64,000 nt of DNA. Origin: Neorhizobium alkalisoli. Its GTDB lineage: Bacteria; Pseudomonadota; Alphaproteobacteria; Rhizobiales; Rhizobiaceae. Of the stretch, positions 17,091 through 24,841 are shown piece by piece. Where the stretch lies: contig NZ_PVBN01000008.1 of NCBI RefSeq assembly GCF_002968635.1, positions 202,244-266,243 on the forward strand, written 5' to 3'. The position numbers and the translations under genes were made by a program. Position 1 is the stretch's first letter; the number at the start of each line of letters is the position of its first letter. The notes under the pieces were generated by a model. That model worked only from the letters and a program-made list of their open reading frames with translations. It did not search any database and was not told where the DNA came from.

Positions 17091-17195
17091 ATGAAGTCTA
17101 TTCCCATGTTTATGCGCCTTTCTGGCGGAACGGCTATTGTGGCCTCGGTGTATCGCACATCGACGCCGGCCGGCATGTGCTCCCAGGCCGTATAA
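17091..17195 (+). CDS. Possible 34-residue small protein
   Basis: ATG 17091 follows CACAGGAGGCGTGAA, one of the strongest ribosome-binding sites in the window, with a plausible promoter 40-65 bases upstream. The frame codes MKSIPMFMRLSGGTAIVASV and 14 more residues ending CSQAV. It is weakly amphipathic with a Gly/Ala-rich centre and one Cys. It is too short for homology by eye. It may be a true small protein or a translated leader for the DUF1127-type gene that begins 148 bases later. Confidence 0.42.
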   Translation: MKSIPMFMRLSGGTAIVASVYRTSTPAGMCSQAV

Positions 17196-17342
17196 GTCTG
17201 GATTTCCGCCGTTTTGGCACTTTCTCCTATTGATCTGACGTGACCGGCTGACGAAGCGATTTATCGCGTTTCCTCGTCCGCATCCGCACGTCTTTCTTCA
17301 TCTCAGAGGACCTGGTTGCGACATGCGCCGGGACGGAAAATC

Positions 17343-17579
17343 ATGCGTGAATCACAATTTTTGGTTGCTGATACCCTTTCGGCTGCGGTTCATGACCTCT
17401 GCCGCGAACATGGCGTCTGGAAGACTGCCCGTGCACTGCTCCTGGCAGCCTGGAGACGTCGCCAAGAAGAAAACCGGATCTCCGATCTCTCCAATCGGAT
17501 GCGCCGCGATGTCGGTTTCCCCGAACTCGAGGACGACCGCGGAAATGTGCGGTTCATCCTTTGGGATATCCGGCTGTGA
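17343..17579 (+). CDS. DUF1127-type protein (78 aa, extended N-terminus)
   Basis: The C-terminal half, WRRRQEENRISDLSNRMRRDVGFPE, has the DUF1127 layout (basic helix, then (I/L)SDLS..M.RDVG). Here it is preceded by about 35 extra residues with a helical, Ala-rich section (VWKTARALLLAAW). ATG 17343 has GGGACGG upstream. This third family member differs from the two minimal ones at 2.6-3.2 kb. The function is unknown. It is followed by a GNAT gene after 74 bp on the same strand. Confidence 0.7.
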   Translation: MRESQFLVADTLSAAVHDLCREHGVWKTARALLLAAWRRRQEENRISDLSNRMRRDVGFPELEDDRGNVRFILWDIRL

Positions 17580-17653
17580 AAGGGCTGAGATGGGTCTCCG
17601 GCGGGCTTTCCGCCGGGGATCCACGCGAGGATTCTGTGTCTGGAACTGAACGA

Positions 17654-18106
17654 ATGACGGCCGTCTTCCGCAAACTTTGCCGTGACGATATGCCGGCTGC
17701 TGCGCGCGTCCACCGTGCTTCCTTCGACGAGCGGCTGCCCTGGCTGGCTCAGCGTCACACGCCGGGGGAGGATCGAGGATACTGGAGCGGGCACCTCTTC
17801 GCGACTTGCGACATCTGGGGTGCCGAAAGGGATGGAGCCTTGCTTGGCGTTGTCGCCTTCCGCGAGGACTGGATCGACCAGCTCTATATCCTGCCGGGAG
17901 CGCAGGGGCAGGGGATCGGCTCCCGGTTGCTGGATCTGGCCAAAGAAACCCATCCGCAGCTTTTTCTTTGGACCTTCCAGCGCAACACCGCAGCGCGCGA
18001 TTTTTATGAAACGCGCGGCTTTGTGGCAATCAGGCAGACCGATGGCGCGGCCAACGAGGAAAAGGAGCCGGACGTGCTCTATCGCTGGCGTTCCGAAACT
18101 CGATAA
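17654..18106 (+). CDS. GNAT-family N-acetyltransferase
   Basis: About 150 residues from ATG 17654. A GTG at 17636 has a better-placed GAGG and is the alternative start. The fold is visible as FRKLCRDDMPAAARVHRASF (N-terminal strand and helix), WIDQLYILPGAQGQGIGSRLLDLA (acetyl-CoA loop Q-G-Q-G-I-G) and LFLWTFQRNTAARDFYETRGF (motif B). The substrate is unknown. It stands between the DUF1127-type gene and a LysE exporter, all on the plus strand. Confidence 0.9.
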   Translation: MTAVFRKLCRDDMPAAARVHRASFDERLPWLAQRHTPGEDRGYWSGHLFATCDIWGAERDGALLGVVAFREDWIDQLYILPGAQGQGIGSRLLDLAKETHPQLFLWTFQRNTAARDFYETRGFVAIRQTDGAANEEKEPDVLYRWRSETR

Positions 18107-18169
18107 AACACCGCTTGCAAAGCGAAAAAATCGGTGGCTTGCTCGGCTCCTTCCATGGAGGAGTTTCGT

Positions 18170-18808
18170 ATGTCGCTTGAACACTGGCTCGCTTTCGTGG
18201 CCGCTTCGTCCATCCTGCTCGCCATTCCAGGGCCGACGATCCTGCTTGTCATCTCCTATGCGCTGAGCCATGGCCGCAAAGTTGCGACCGCGACGGTCGC
18301 AGGCGTCGCGCTCGGTGACTTCACCGCAATGACGGCTTCGATGCTGGGCCTCGGCGCCGTGCTTGCGACATCGGCAACGCTCTTCACCGTTCTGAAATGG
18401 GTGGGCGCTGCCTATCTCATCTATCTCGGTATCAAGCTCTGGCGAGCGCCGGTTTCCGACCGTGCAGCCGAGGTCGACGAGGCGGAGGCGGCATCCGCAA
18501 AACCCGTCAGGATCTTCCTTCATACCTATGTCGTAACGGCGCTGAACCCGAAGAGCATCGTCTTCTTCGTCGCCTTTTTGCCGCAGTTCCTCGACCTGAG
18601 CCGGCCGCTCTTCTTTCAGATGGCTGTCTTCGAGGTCACCTTCCTGGTTCTCGCAACGCTCAACGCAGCGCTCTATGGCCTGCTCGCTGCCATGGCCCGC
18701 AACACGATCCGCAAGCCGAAAGTCCAGCGAATCGTCAATCGCACCGGCGGCTCGCTGATGATCGGCGCGGGCCTGCTTTCGGCCAGCTTCAAGCGCGCCA
18801 CGGCATGA
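18170..18808 (+). CDS. LysE/RhtB-family amino-acid exporter
   Basis: 212 residues from ATG 18170, which follows GGAGGAGTTTCGT. Six hydrophobic segments and the family signature AIPGPTILLVISYALSHGRK near the N-terminus are present, with VTALNPKSIVFFVAFLPQF in the middle, as in RhtB/LysE. It would export an amino acid or analogue from the cytoplasm. The substrate cannot be read from sequence. It is separated from a second LysE gene (19212) only by the GFA gene, and the two are clearly different paralogues. Confidence 0.93.
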   Translation: MSLEHWLAFVAASSILLAIPGPTILLVISYALSHGRKVATATVAGVALGDFTAMTASMLGLGAVLATSATLFTVLKWVGAAYLIYLGIKLWRAPVSDRAAEVDEAEAASAKPVRIFLHTYVVTALNPKSIVFFVAFLPQFLDLSRPLFFQMAVFEVTFLVLATLNAALYGLLAAMARNTIRKPKVQRIVNRTGGSLMIGAGLLSASFKRATA

Positions 18809-18830
18809 GCATCTCAAGGGAGGACAACGA

Positions 18831-19202
18831 ATGCTGACTGGACGTTGCCATTGCGGCGAGACCGTCTTCGAGATCGATGGTGAATTGCCCCAGGCGTTGA
18901 CGCGCTGCACCTGTACTTTCTGCTCCCGGCGCGGCACGCTCTATGCCTATTACGAGCCGAAGCAACTGCGTGTCACGGCCGATCCCGGGAGCGACAGAAT
19001 CTATCGCTGGAATTCGAAGCTGGTGGCGCATCATTTTTGCGGCACCTGCGGCTGCGGGACCTATAGCGACAGTCCGGATTTCCAGCTCGACGGCACCTGG
19101 GACGGCAAGACGCGCCGCATCGGTGTGAATGCCAGGCTGTTCGACGATTTCGATGCCGAGGAATGGCCACACACGGTGATCGACGGCAGAAACCTCTGGT
19201 AG
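18831..19202 (+). CDS. GFA/CENP-V-like zinc protein
   Basis: The product has 123 residues. The start follows GGGAGGACAACGA. Zinc-ligand cysteines are in the family pattern: GRCHCGE (about 4-9), CTCTFCSRRG (about 28-35) and HHFCGTCGCGTY (about 65-75). The Gfa family was first described as assisting glutathione-formaldehyde adduct formation, but most members have no proven reaction. It is encoded between two LysE exporter genes with short spacers (22 and 9 bp), so probably one operon. Confidence 0.9.
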   Translation: MLTGRCHCGETVFEIDGELPQALTRCTCTFCSRRGTLYAYYEPKQLRVTADPGSDRIYRWNSKLVAHHFCGTCGCGTYSDSPDFQLDGTWDGKTRRIGVNARLFDDFDAEEWPHTVIDGRNLW

Positions 19203-19211
19203 GAGAGCGAC

Positions 19212-19844
19212 ATGAGCGAAATGACCATTCTAGCCTTTGCGATCGTCGCCTTCATCGGCATCGCGACGCCAGGGCCGACAGTGCTTCTCGCGCTGACCAA
19301 CGGTTCCCGTTACGGGTTGCGCCGGGCTTTGCCCGGCATGGCCGGCGCCATGCTCTCCGATTTCGTTCTGATCGGCGCCGTGGCACTGGGATTGGGCGCG
19401 CTGCTTGCGGCCTCCGAATTCTGGTTCACGGTCGTCAAGTGGTTGGGCGCGGGATATCTGACTTTTCTAGGCATCATGCTTCTCCGTTCCAAGGGGTCAC
19501 TTGACGTTACGGAAGCTGCTGTCGCGTCAGGTGCCGGCTCTTCCGCCTCGATCTTCCTCAAGAGTCTCCTTGTCGCGGTGACGAACCCCAAGGGTTACCT
19601 CTTCTTCTCGGCCTTCCTGCCGCAATTCATCGTGTCCGATGCGCCGCAGGTGCCGCAATATGCCTTGCTCGCCGTGGTATTCGCGTCGATCGATTTTGCC
19701 GTGATGTTTGCCTATGCGCTGCTCGGTTCGAAGGCCGTGCATCTACTCAAGAAGAAAGGCGCGCTCTGGCTCGACCGGGCTTGCGGCGGCGCGCTTCTGG
19801 CGCTCGCGGGATCGCTCGCGCTTTATCGGCGCGCGGCTTCATAA
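19212..19844 (+). CDS. LysE/RhtB-family translocator (second copy)
   Basis: The product has 210 residues with six predicted helices. It has the N-terminal signature IATPGPTVLLALTNGSRYGLRRA and the mid-protein AVTNPKGYLFFSAFLPQF. The start follows AGGAGAGCGAC. It is 9 bp downstream of the GFA gene and 21 bp upstream of the VOC gene, in the same direction. It is an amino-acid or metabolite exporter of unknown substrate. Confidence 0.93.
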   Translation: MSEMTILAFAIVAFIGIATPGPTVLLALTNGSRYGLRRALPGMAGAMLSDFVLIGAVALGLGALLAASEFWFTVVKWLGAGYLTFLGIMLLRSKGSLDVTEAAVASGAGSSASIFLKSLLVAVTNPKGYLFFSAFLPQFIVSDAPQVPQYALLAVVFASIDFAVMFAYALLGSKAVHLLKKKGALWLDRACGGALLALAGSLALYRRAAS

Positions 19845-19865
19845 GCTTCGTAAAGGGAGAAGGTA

Positions 19866-20273
19866 ATGACGAGACCGATCAAATCCGTCCGGCCGTTCCT
19901 GATGTTTCAAGGCAATACCTGCGAGGAGGCGATAACCTTTTATACGTCGGTTCTGCCCGAAAGCCGGATCGTCGATATCAAGCGTTATGGACCGGGAGAG
20001 ATGGGCGCGGAAGGCAGCGTGTATCGCGCCACCTTCGAGCTTGCCGGCCAGCTGGTGGACTGCATCGACAGTCCCGCCAAGCACGCTTTCGAGTTCACGC
20101 CGTCCTTTTCCTTCTTCGTGGAATGCGCAAAGGCAGAAGAACTCGACCGGTTGGCTGCGGCACTCAGCGAGGGCGGAGCGTTCCTGATGCCGGTCGACAA
20201 TTACGGCTTCAGCCGGAGATTCTGCTGGGTGAACGACCGTTTCGGCGTCTCCTGGCAGCTCAATTTCGAATAG
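19866..20273 (+). CDS. VOC-superfamily protein (PhnB/3-demethylubiquinone-methyltransferase-like)
   Basis: The product has 135 residues. The start follows AAGGGAGAAGGTA. The PhnB-like pattern RPFLMFQGNTCEEAITFYTSVLP at the N-terminus, SFFVECAKAEELDRL in the middle and the C-terminal FGVSWQLNF are all visible. Members are vicinal-oxygen-chelate fold proteins, often misnamed methyltransferases. The real activity is usually unknown. It is the last gene of the run starting at 18170. Confidence 0.88.
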   Translation: MTRPIKSVRPFLMFQGNTCEEAITFYTSVLPESRIVDIKRYGPGEMGAEGSVYRATFELAGQLVDCIDSPAKHAFEFTPSFSFFVECAKAEELDRLAAALSEGGAFLMPVDNYGFSRRFCWVNDRFGVSWQLNFE

Positions 20274-20381
20274 CTGCAAACCCTGTGCATTTTCGCACTT
20301 GTCCGGCGAAACGAATCCCGATCTCTGTTAGGGATCGGGAGTCGCGGACCGTCGGGTCACCGCGCAGAGACGGCATACGGG

Positions 20382-21905
20382 GTGAGTGCATTGCAGGTTG
20401 GCATCGATATGGGAATTGTGGCCGGCGGCGCTCCGGCCAAGCTCGATATCGAAGAGCTTCTGGCCACCCGCTTGCTTGTGCAGGGTAATTCGGGCTCCGG
20501 CAAATCGCATCTCCTGCGGCGGCTGCTGGAGCAGTCTGCTCCCTGGGTACAGCAGGTGGTGATCGATCCGGAAGGCGATTTCGTCACGCTCTCGGATAAG
20601 TTTGGCCATGTGGTGGTCGACGGCGAGCGCACCGAAGCGGAACTCGCCGGCATTGCCAACCGCATTCGCCAGCACCGGGTATCCTGTGTGCTGACGCTCG
20701 AGGGACTTGATCTCGAAGAGCAGATGCGCGCCGCCTCAGCCTTCCTCAACGGCATGTTCGATGCCGATCGCGAATTCTGGTATCCGGTCCTGGTCGTCGT
20801 CGACGAGGCCCAGATGTTTGCGCCTTCGGTCGGCGGCGACGTCTCGGAAGATGCGAGAAAGCTTTCTCTCGGCGCGATGACCAACCTGATGTGCCGCGGC
20901 CGTAAGCGCGGTCTGGCGGGCGTGATCGCCACCCAGCGCCTCGCAAAACTTGCCAAGAACGTCGCGGCGGAAGCTTCGAATTTCCTGATGGGGCGCACCT
21001 TTCTCGACATCGACATGGCGCGCGCGGCCGATTTGCTCGGCATGGACCGGCGCCAGGCGGAAATGTTCCGCGACCTCCAGCGCGGCAATTTTGTCGCCCT
21101 CGGTCCGGCGTTGTCCCGCCGACCGCTGCCGATCGTCATCGGCGCCGTCGAGACGTCTGCCCGGTCTTCGAGCCCGAAACTGATGCCGCTGCCGGATGCG
21201 CCGCAGGATGTCGAGGATCTGATCTTCACGCCGGATCCGGAGGAGTTTACCCGGCCTGTCGTTCGCAGGGCGCCGCCGGCACCCCGTCCGACGACGGACA
21301 TATTGGCCGAGCTTTCCCGCTCCATGCCGGCTGCCTCGCCGGCGCCTCAGGAGCCGCGTGCCACCCAACCGGACTTGTCGCCCGAAGAGCGTGAGGAGCG
21401 GCTTGCCGCAGTGCTTTCGGAAATTCTCGACGATCCGCAATCGGGCTATCGGACGGACGCGGTCCTCTATCAGGAATTTCTGGTGCGCGCCCGCATGCGG
21501 CGCCTGCCCGGACCGCCGTTGTCGCTCTCCGAATTCCGCCGCCGCGTGGCCGTTGCACGTTCGGGCGTCGATGCCGAAACGGCGGCCGGCGAAGCCTGGC
21601 GCACGGCATTGTCGCTATCCGGCGGGGTTTCCGATGATCTTCAGGGGGTTTTCCTGATGATGGCGAAAGCGGCGATCATCAGCGAGCCATGTCCGTCGGA
21701 CGCCCGTATCGCCCGCGCCTACGGCACCCATTCCGCCCGCCGCGCTCGGCGTCTGCTCGGTTATTTCGAGGAACAGGGCCTGATCGTGGTCCACACTGAC
21801 TTTTCCGGGAAGCGCGTCGTGGCCTTTCCGGACCTGCAGTCGGAGACCGCTCCCGGCAGCGCCGACGCGCCGGACGAGGGCGAGGCGAGGATAGCGGCCG
21901 AATAG
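20382..21905 (+). CDS. HerA/DUF87-type ATPase with C-terminal winged-helix-like region
   Basis: About 507 residues from GTG 20382; ATG 20409 is the alternative start. Walker A is GNSGSGKS (35-42) and Walker B is LVVVDEAQMFAP (Asp141-Glu142). A sensor-like block VIATQRLAKLAKNVAAEASNF and an arginine-rich RGRKRGLAG follow, which is the DUF87/HerA-FtsK class of ring ATPases. A Pro-rich linker (about 285-345) leads to a helical C-terminal half with LMMAKAAIISEP...YGTHSARRARRLLGYFEEQGLI, which resembles a winged helix. HerA proteins usually work with NurA nuclease or as DNA-translocating defence factors. No nuclease gene is adjacent, so the role is unknown. Confidence 0.78.
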   Translation: MSALQVGIDMGIVAGGAPAKLDIEELLATRLLVQGNSGSGKSHLLRRLLEQSAPWVQQVVIDPEGDFVTLSDKFGHVVVDGERTEAELAGIANRIRQHRVSCVLTLEGLDLEEQMRAASAFLNGMFDADREFWYPVLVVVDEAQMFAPSVGGDVSEDARKLSLGAMTNLMCRGRKRGLAGVIATQRLAKLAKNVAAEASNFLMGRTFLDIDMARAADLLGMDRRQAEMFRDLQRGNFVALGPALSRRPLPIVIGAVETSARSSSPKLMPLPDAPQDVEDLIFTPDPEEFTRPVVRRAPPAPRPTTDILAELSRSMPAASPAPQEPRATQPDLSPEEREERLAAVLSEILDDPQSGYRTDAVLYQEFLVRARMRRLPGPPLSLSEFRRRVAVARSGVDAETAAGEAWRTALSLSGGVSDDLQGVFLMMAKAAIISEPCPSDARIARAYGTHSARRARRLLGYFEEQGLIVVHTDFSGKRVVAFPDLQSETAPGSADAPDEGEARIAAE

Positions 21906-21909
21906 CCCG

Positions 21910-22155
21910 CTAGTGGATGTGGAAGTGCGCTTCCACGGCCGCGGCGATGAAGGCTCTCCGCGCTTCCGTGGGTCCCGATCTCCCGTCAAGGGCGTCGCCG
22001 CAGACCTGCTCGGCTCGGCTGTATTGACTGCCGTGATAGGATGGCCAGAAGCGGTCGAGCACGGTCTTTGCCTGACGCACCGTTTTCACCGTGCAGGTGA
22101 TTCCGGTTTCAGGGTCTTCAAGTCTGATCGGGTTATTCCAGGCCGTGGGGTTCAT
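21910..22155 (-). CDS. DUF982 protein (81 aa)
   Basis: ATG 22155 follows AGGAGGTATCATGTC. A nearer ATG in another frame stops at once. The 81 residues show the DUF982 pattern: WNNPIRLEDPETG, V.....A...L...WP.YHG..Y..A..VC.DAL.G......AR.AFI.AA.EA. This family is abundant in rhizobia, often in many copies. It is small and cytoplasmic, with no known biochemical role. The stop lies 4 bases from the convergent ATPase gene. Confidence 0.85.
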   Translation of the reverse strand: MNPTAWNNPIRLEDPETGITCTVKTVRQAKTVLDRFWPSYHGSQYSRAEQVCGDALDGRSGPTEARRAFIAAAVEAHFHIH

Positions 22156-22253
22156 GACATGATACCTCCTGTGTATATGAGATGGTTTGAATGTATTAAG
22201 AATCAATTGGAGCTTGGGAATAGGCTTACCGAAAGGTTACGGCCCCGACGCTG

Positions 22254-22321
22254 TTGACATTTCCATGACATCCGCCTAAAGACCCCGCCAACGCCGGGTT
22301 TCAACGCCCGGTGTTTTTGTT
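22254..22321 (+). promoter_or_regulatory. Promoter followed at once by a terminator-like hairpin, upstream of rpsD
   Basis: TTGACA (22254), 17 bases, then TAAAGA, and directly after the expected start an ACGCCGGG/CCCGGTGT hairpin with TTTTTGTT. The TGTTGACAT sequence then recurs at 22318. It could be an attenuator in the rpsD leader, or the end of an undetected short transcript. The 300-base gap contains no gene. Confidence 0.4.
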
Positions 22322-22455
22322 GACATGTCCCGTGGTCTCTCCGATTGCTTTCGTGAGAAACCTGTCAGAGCTCTTAAATCAGGGCTCAGAGGAGGGCGTG
22401 TTTCCTTGATCCGGTTTGGCAGCAGACCGGTCTAACTGTTTGAGAAGGAAATGCG

Positions 22456-23073
22456 ATGAGCAAGCGCGCTGCATCCAAATACAAAATCGATCGCCGTATG
22501 GGCGAAAACATCTGGGGCCGTCCGAAGTCCCCGGTCAACCGTCGTGAATACGGCCCGGGCCAGCACGGCCAGCGCCGCAAGGGCAAGCTTTCCGACTTCG
22601 GCGTGCAGCTGCGCGCCAAGCAGAAGCTGAAGGGCTACTACGGCGACCTGCGCGAAAAGCAGTTCCGTGCCACCTACGACGAAGCCAACCGCCGCAAGGG
22701 CGATACCTCGGAGAACCTGATCGGTCTCTTGGAATCGCGCCTCGACGCCATCGTCTACCGCGCCAAGTTCGTTCCGACGGTCTTTGCTGCCCGTCAGTTC
22801 GTCAACCACGGCCACGTGACCGTCAACGGCGTGCGCGTCAACATCGGTTCCTACCGCTGCAAGGCTGGCGACGTGATCGAAGTTCGTCAGAAGTCGAAGC
22901 AGCTCGTTTCGGTTCTGGAATCGGTTCAGCTCGCTGAACGCGACGTTCCGGACTACATCGAAGCCGACCATAACAAGATGGTTGCAACCTTCGTTCGCAT
23001 TCCGACGCTGTCCGACGTACCTTATGCGGTCGTCATGGAACCCCAGCTGGTCGTCGAATTCTATTCGCGTTAA
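22456..23073 (+). CDS. rpsD: 30S ribosomal protein S4
   Basis: The product has 205 residues. It is a primary 16S rRNA-binding protein that starts assembly of the small-subunit body. The start follows GAGAAGGAAATGCG. The N-terminus [20 protein letters not shown] is the alphaproteobacterial form, lacking the zinc-type Cys cluster. The S4 domain carries [34 protein letters not shown]. It is a single-gene unit away from the alpha operon, as usual in this order, with a strong terminator. Confidence 0.98.
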   Translation: MSKRAASKYKIDRRMGENIWGRPKSPVNRREYGPGQHGQRRKGKLSDFGVQLRAKQKLKGYYGDLREKQFRATYDEANRRKGDTSENLIGLLESRLDAIVYRAKFVPTVFAARQFVNHGHVTVNGVRVNIGSYRCKAGDVIEVRQKSKQLVSVLESVQLAERDVPDYIEADHNKMVATFVRIPTLSDVPYAVVMEPQLVVEFYSR

Positions 23074-23081
23074 TCGCAAAG

Positions 23082-23107
23082 AAATGGCCCCCAAGGGGCC
23101 ATTTTTG
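23082..23107 (+). terminator. Rho-independent terminator of rpsD
   Basis: AAATGGCCCC-CAA-GGGGCCATTT then TTG. A perfect 10-bp stem begins 8 bases after the stop codon. Confidence 0.92.
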
Positions 23108-23120
23108 TATCCAAACTCAA

Positions 23121-23156
23121 GAAAGCCGCCTCATTTCGAGGCGGCTTTTTTCTTTT
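23121..23156. terminator. Second hairpin, bidirectional, overlapping the end of sthA
   Basis: AAAGCCGCCTC-N5-GAGGCGGCTTT with TTTTTTCTTTTC on the plus side and a weaker T tract on the minus side. It backs up the rpsD terminator. It also encodes the Lys/Ala-rich last residues and stop of sthA, so sthA terminates within its own 3' end. Confidence 0.75.
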
Positions 23157-24624
23157 CGGGCGCTGCGGCTTCGTCGGTCGATGTCGCGGTGGTATCGAGC
23201 CGCTGGGCTGTTGCGACGGGCGCTTCCTTCGGCAATTCGCCCATGCGATTCCAGGCATCGAGGCCAGCGATCTTGTAGGCTTCCGCCAGCGTCGGATAGT
23301 TGAACGTATTCTCGACGAAATATTCGACGGTGCCCTTGAGATTCAGCACCGCCTGACCGATGTGGACGAGCTCGGTCGCGCCCTCGCCGACGATATGGAC
23401 GCCCAAGAGCCGGCGTGTCTTCAGCGAGAAGATCAGCTTCAACAAGCCAGTATCCAGGCCCATGATATGGCCGCGCGACGTCTCGCGGAAGCGCGCGATT
23501 CCGCATTCATAGGGGATGCCGCGCTCCTTCATCTCCTCTTCGGTGAGGCCGCACGTGGAAATCTCCGGCACGGCATAGATGCCGTATGGGAAGTATTTCT
23601 GCGGCTCCTTGGCGATCGCGCCGACGGCAACCCGGGCGGCGACGCGCCCCTGTTCCATCGATGTCGAGGCAAGGCTCGGAAAACCGACGACGTCGCCGGC
23701 TGCATAGATGCCCGGAACCGCCGTCTCGAAGGTTTCCGGATTGACCTTCAGGCGGCCGCGGCTGTCGGCTTCTAGGCCGGCTGCGGCCAGCTTCAGCGTG
23801 TCGGTCGCCCCGGTGCGTCCGGCGGCATAAAGCACCATGTCGGTGGTAATCTTGCGGCCGGTATCGACCGTCACCAGCACCTTGCCGTCGTCCAGTCGTT
23901 CAACCTTGTCGACCTTCTGGCCGAGCAGCAGCTTCATGTTGCGGTCGCGAAGCTGATAGGTGAAATCCTCGACGATCTCCCTGTCGATGAAGTCGAGGAT
24001 GGTGGATTTCGGGTCGATGACCGTGACGGCAGTATCGAGTGCGCTGAAGATGGTGGCATATTCGATGCCGATGACGCCCGCGCCGATGACGACCATGGAG
24101 CGAGGTAGCTCGTCGATTTCCAGGAGTTCATCGCTGTCGACGACCGTCTTGCCGTCGAAGGGGATGCTGTCCGGGCGGAATGGCGTGGTTCCGACGGCGA
24201 GCAAGATGCTCTTGCCTCGCACGTGGATCGTCTCGTTGTCTTCCTTGAGCACCTCCAGCGTGTCCGGCGCGGCGAAGCTGGCCTTGCCACGGATGTGCTG
24301 GACCCGGTTGCGGGCAAACTGATGTTCGAGCACTTCCACCTCGTGATCGAGGGTGATGAGGAGGCGACGGCGCAGGTCTTCCGCACTGATCTCCTGTTTC
24401 ACGCGATAGGCGCGCCCATAGAAGCCGCGCTCGCGCCAGCCGGAAAGATTGAGAGCCGTTTCCCGCAGGGTCTTGGAAGGAATTGTGCCGGTATGGACGG
24501 AAACACCGCCGACGCGGCGGCCCTGCTCGATGACAAGGACTTTCTTGTCGAGTTTGGCTGCCTGAATCGCGGCGCGACGCCCGGCCGGTCCGCTGCCGAC
24601 GACGATGAGGTCGTATTCGTTCAT
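23131..24624 (-). CDS. sthA: Soluble pyridine nucleotide transhydrogenase (Si-specific)
   Basis: 497 residues from ATG 24624, after GGAGCACCC. The longer frame to 24693 has no ribosome-binding site. The enzyme is an FAD flavoprotein moving hydride between NADPH and NAD. It has the FAD motif VVGSGPAGRRA (8-18), the NAD motif VVIGAGVIGIEYATIF, and C-terminal dimer-interface residues. In place of the redox-active CxxxxC of lipoamide dehydrogenase it has GGVSVHTGTIPSK, the hallmark of SthA. The C-terminus adds a Thr/Ala/Lys tail. A full PhaR-like motif lies about 135 bases upstream of the start. Confidence 0.94.
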   Translation of the reverse strand: MNEYDLIVVGSGPAGRRAAIQAAKLDKKVLVIEQGRRVGGVSVHTGTIPSKTLRETALNLSGWRERGFYGRAYRVKQEISAEDLRRRLLITLDHEVEVLEHQFARNRVQHIRGKASFAAPDTLEVLKEDNETIHVRGKSILLAVGTTPFRPDSIPFDGKTVVDSDELLEIDELPRSMVVIGAGVIGIEYATIFSALDTAVTVIDPKSTILDFIDREIVEDFTYQLRDRNMKLLLGQKVDKVERLDDGKVLVTVDTGRKITTDMVLYAAGRTGATDTLKLAAAGLEADSRGRLKVNPETFETAVPGIYAAGDVVGFPSLASTSMEQGRVAARVAVGAIAKEPQKYFPYGIYAVPEISTCGLTEEEMKERGIPYECGIARFRETSRGHIMGLDTGLLKLIFSLKTRRLLGVHIVGEGATELVHIGQAVLNLKGTVEYFVENTFNYPTLAEAYKIAGLDAWNRMGELPKEAPVATAQRLDTTATSTDEAAAPEKKKAASK

Positions 24625-24754
24625 GGGTGCTCCGTCTTCGAATCTCTTGAGCTGCCGCGATGCAGCAGCGCTCACGAATCCCTTTGTAGCCATCTATTCT
24701 AAAGGTTTGATTGCGACCCGTCCAAGCCTGGATTCCGACCGGAATGCCTATGAT

Positions 24755-24766
24755 TTGTGCATCGCA
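24755..24766 (-). promoter_or_regulatory. Full match to PhaR-like motif between sthA and gntR
   Basis: The minus strand reads TGCGATGCACAA, matching TGCRNYGCASMA at every position. It lies 130 bases upstream of sthA and 75 bases upstream of the divergent gntR gene. It suggests control of NADPH/NADH exchange together with PHB storage. Binding is not demonstrated. Confidence 0.4.
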
Positions 24767-24818
24767 AAAACTGCTGAAAAAATGTCTTGACGCGGCGGGT
24801 TAAATGCCATCCTTTTGA

Positions 24819-24835
24819 ACCAATCATAAATTGGT
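24819..24835. promoter_or_regulatory. Perfect dyad ACCAAT-N5-ATTGGT at the gntR start
   Basis: This 17-bp inverted repeat ends 6 bases before the gntR start codon, where a bound repressor would block transcription or translation initiation. It is probably the regulator's own operator. GntR/FCD operators usually carry TGGT/ACCA halves, here in the outward order. Confidence 0.5.
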
Positions 24836-24841
24836 ACGGCA

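Noticed and set aside
20387..20398. TGCATTGCAGGT at the start of the HerA-type gene
   Set aside because: It matches the TGC-N3-GCA core but lies inside coding sequence and fails the consensus flank.
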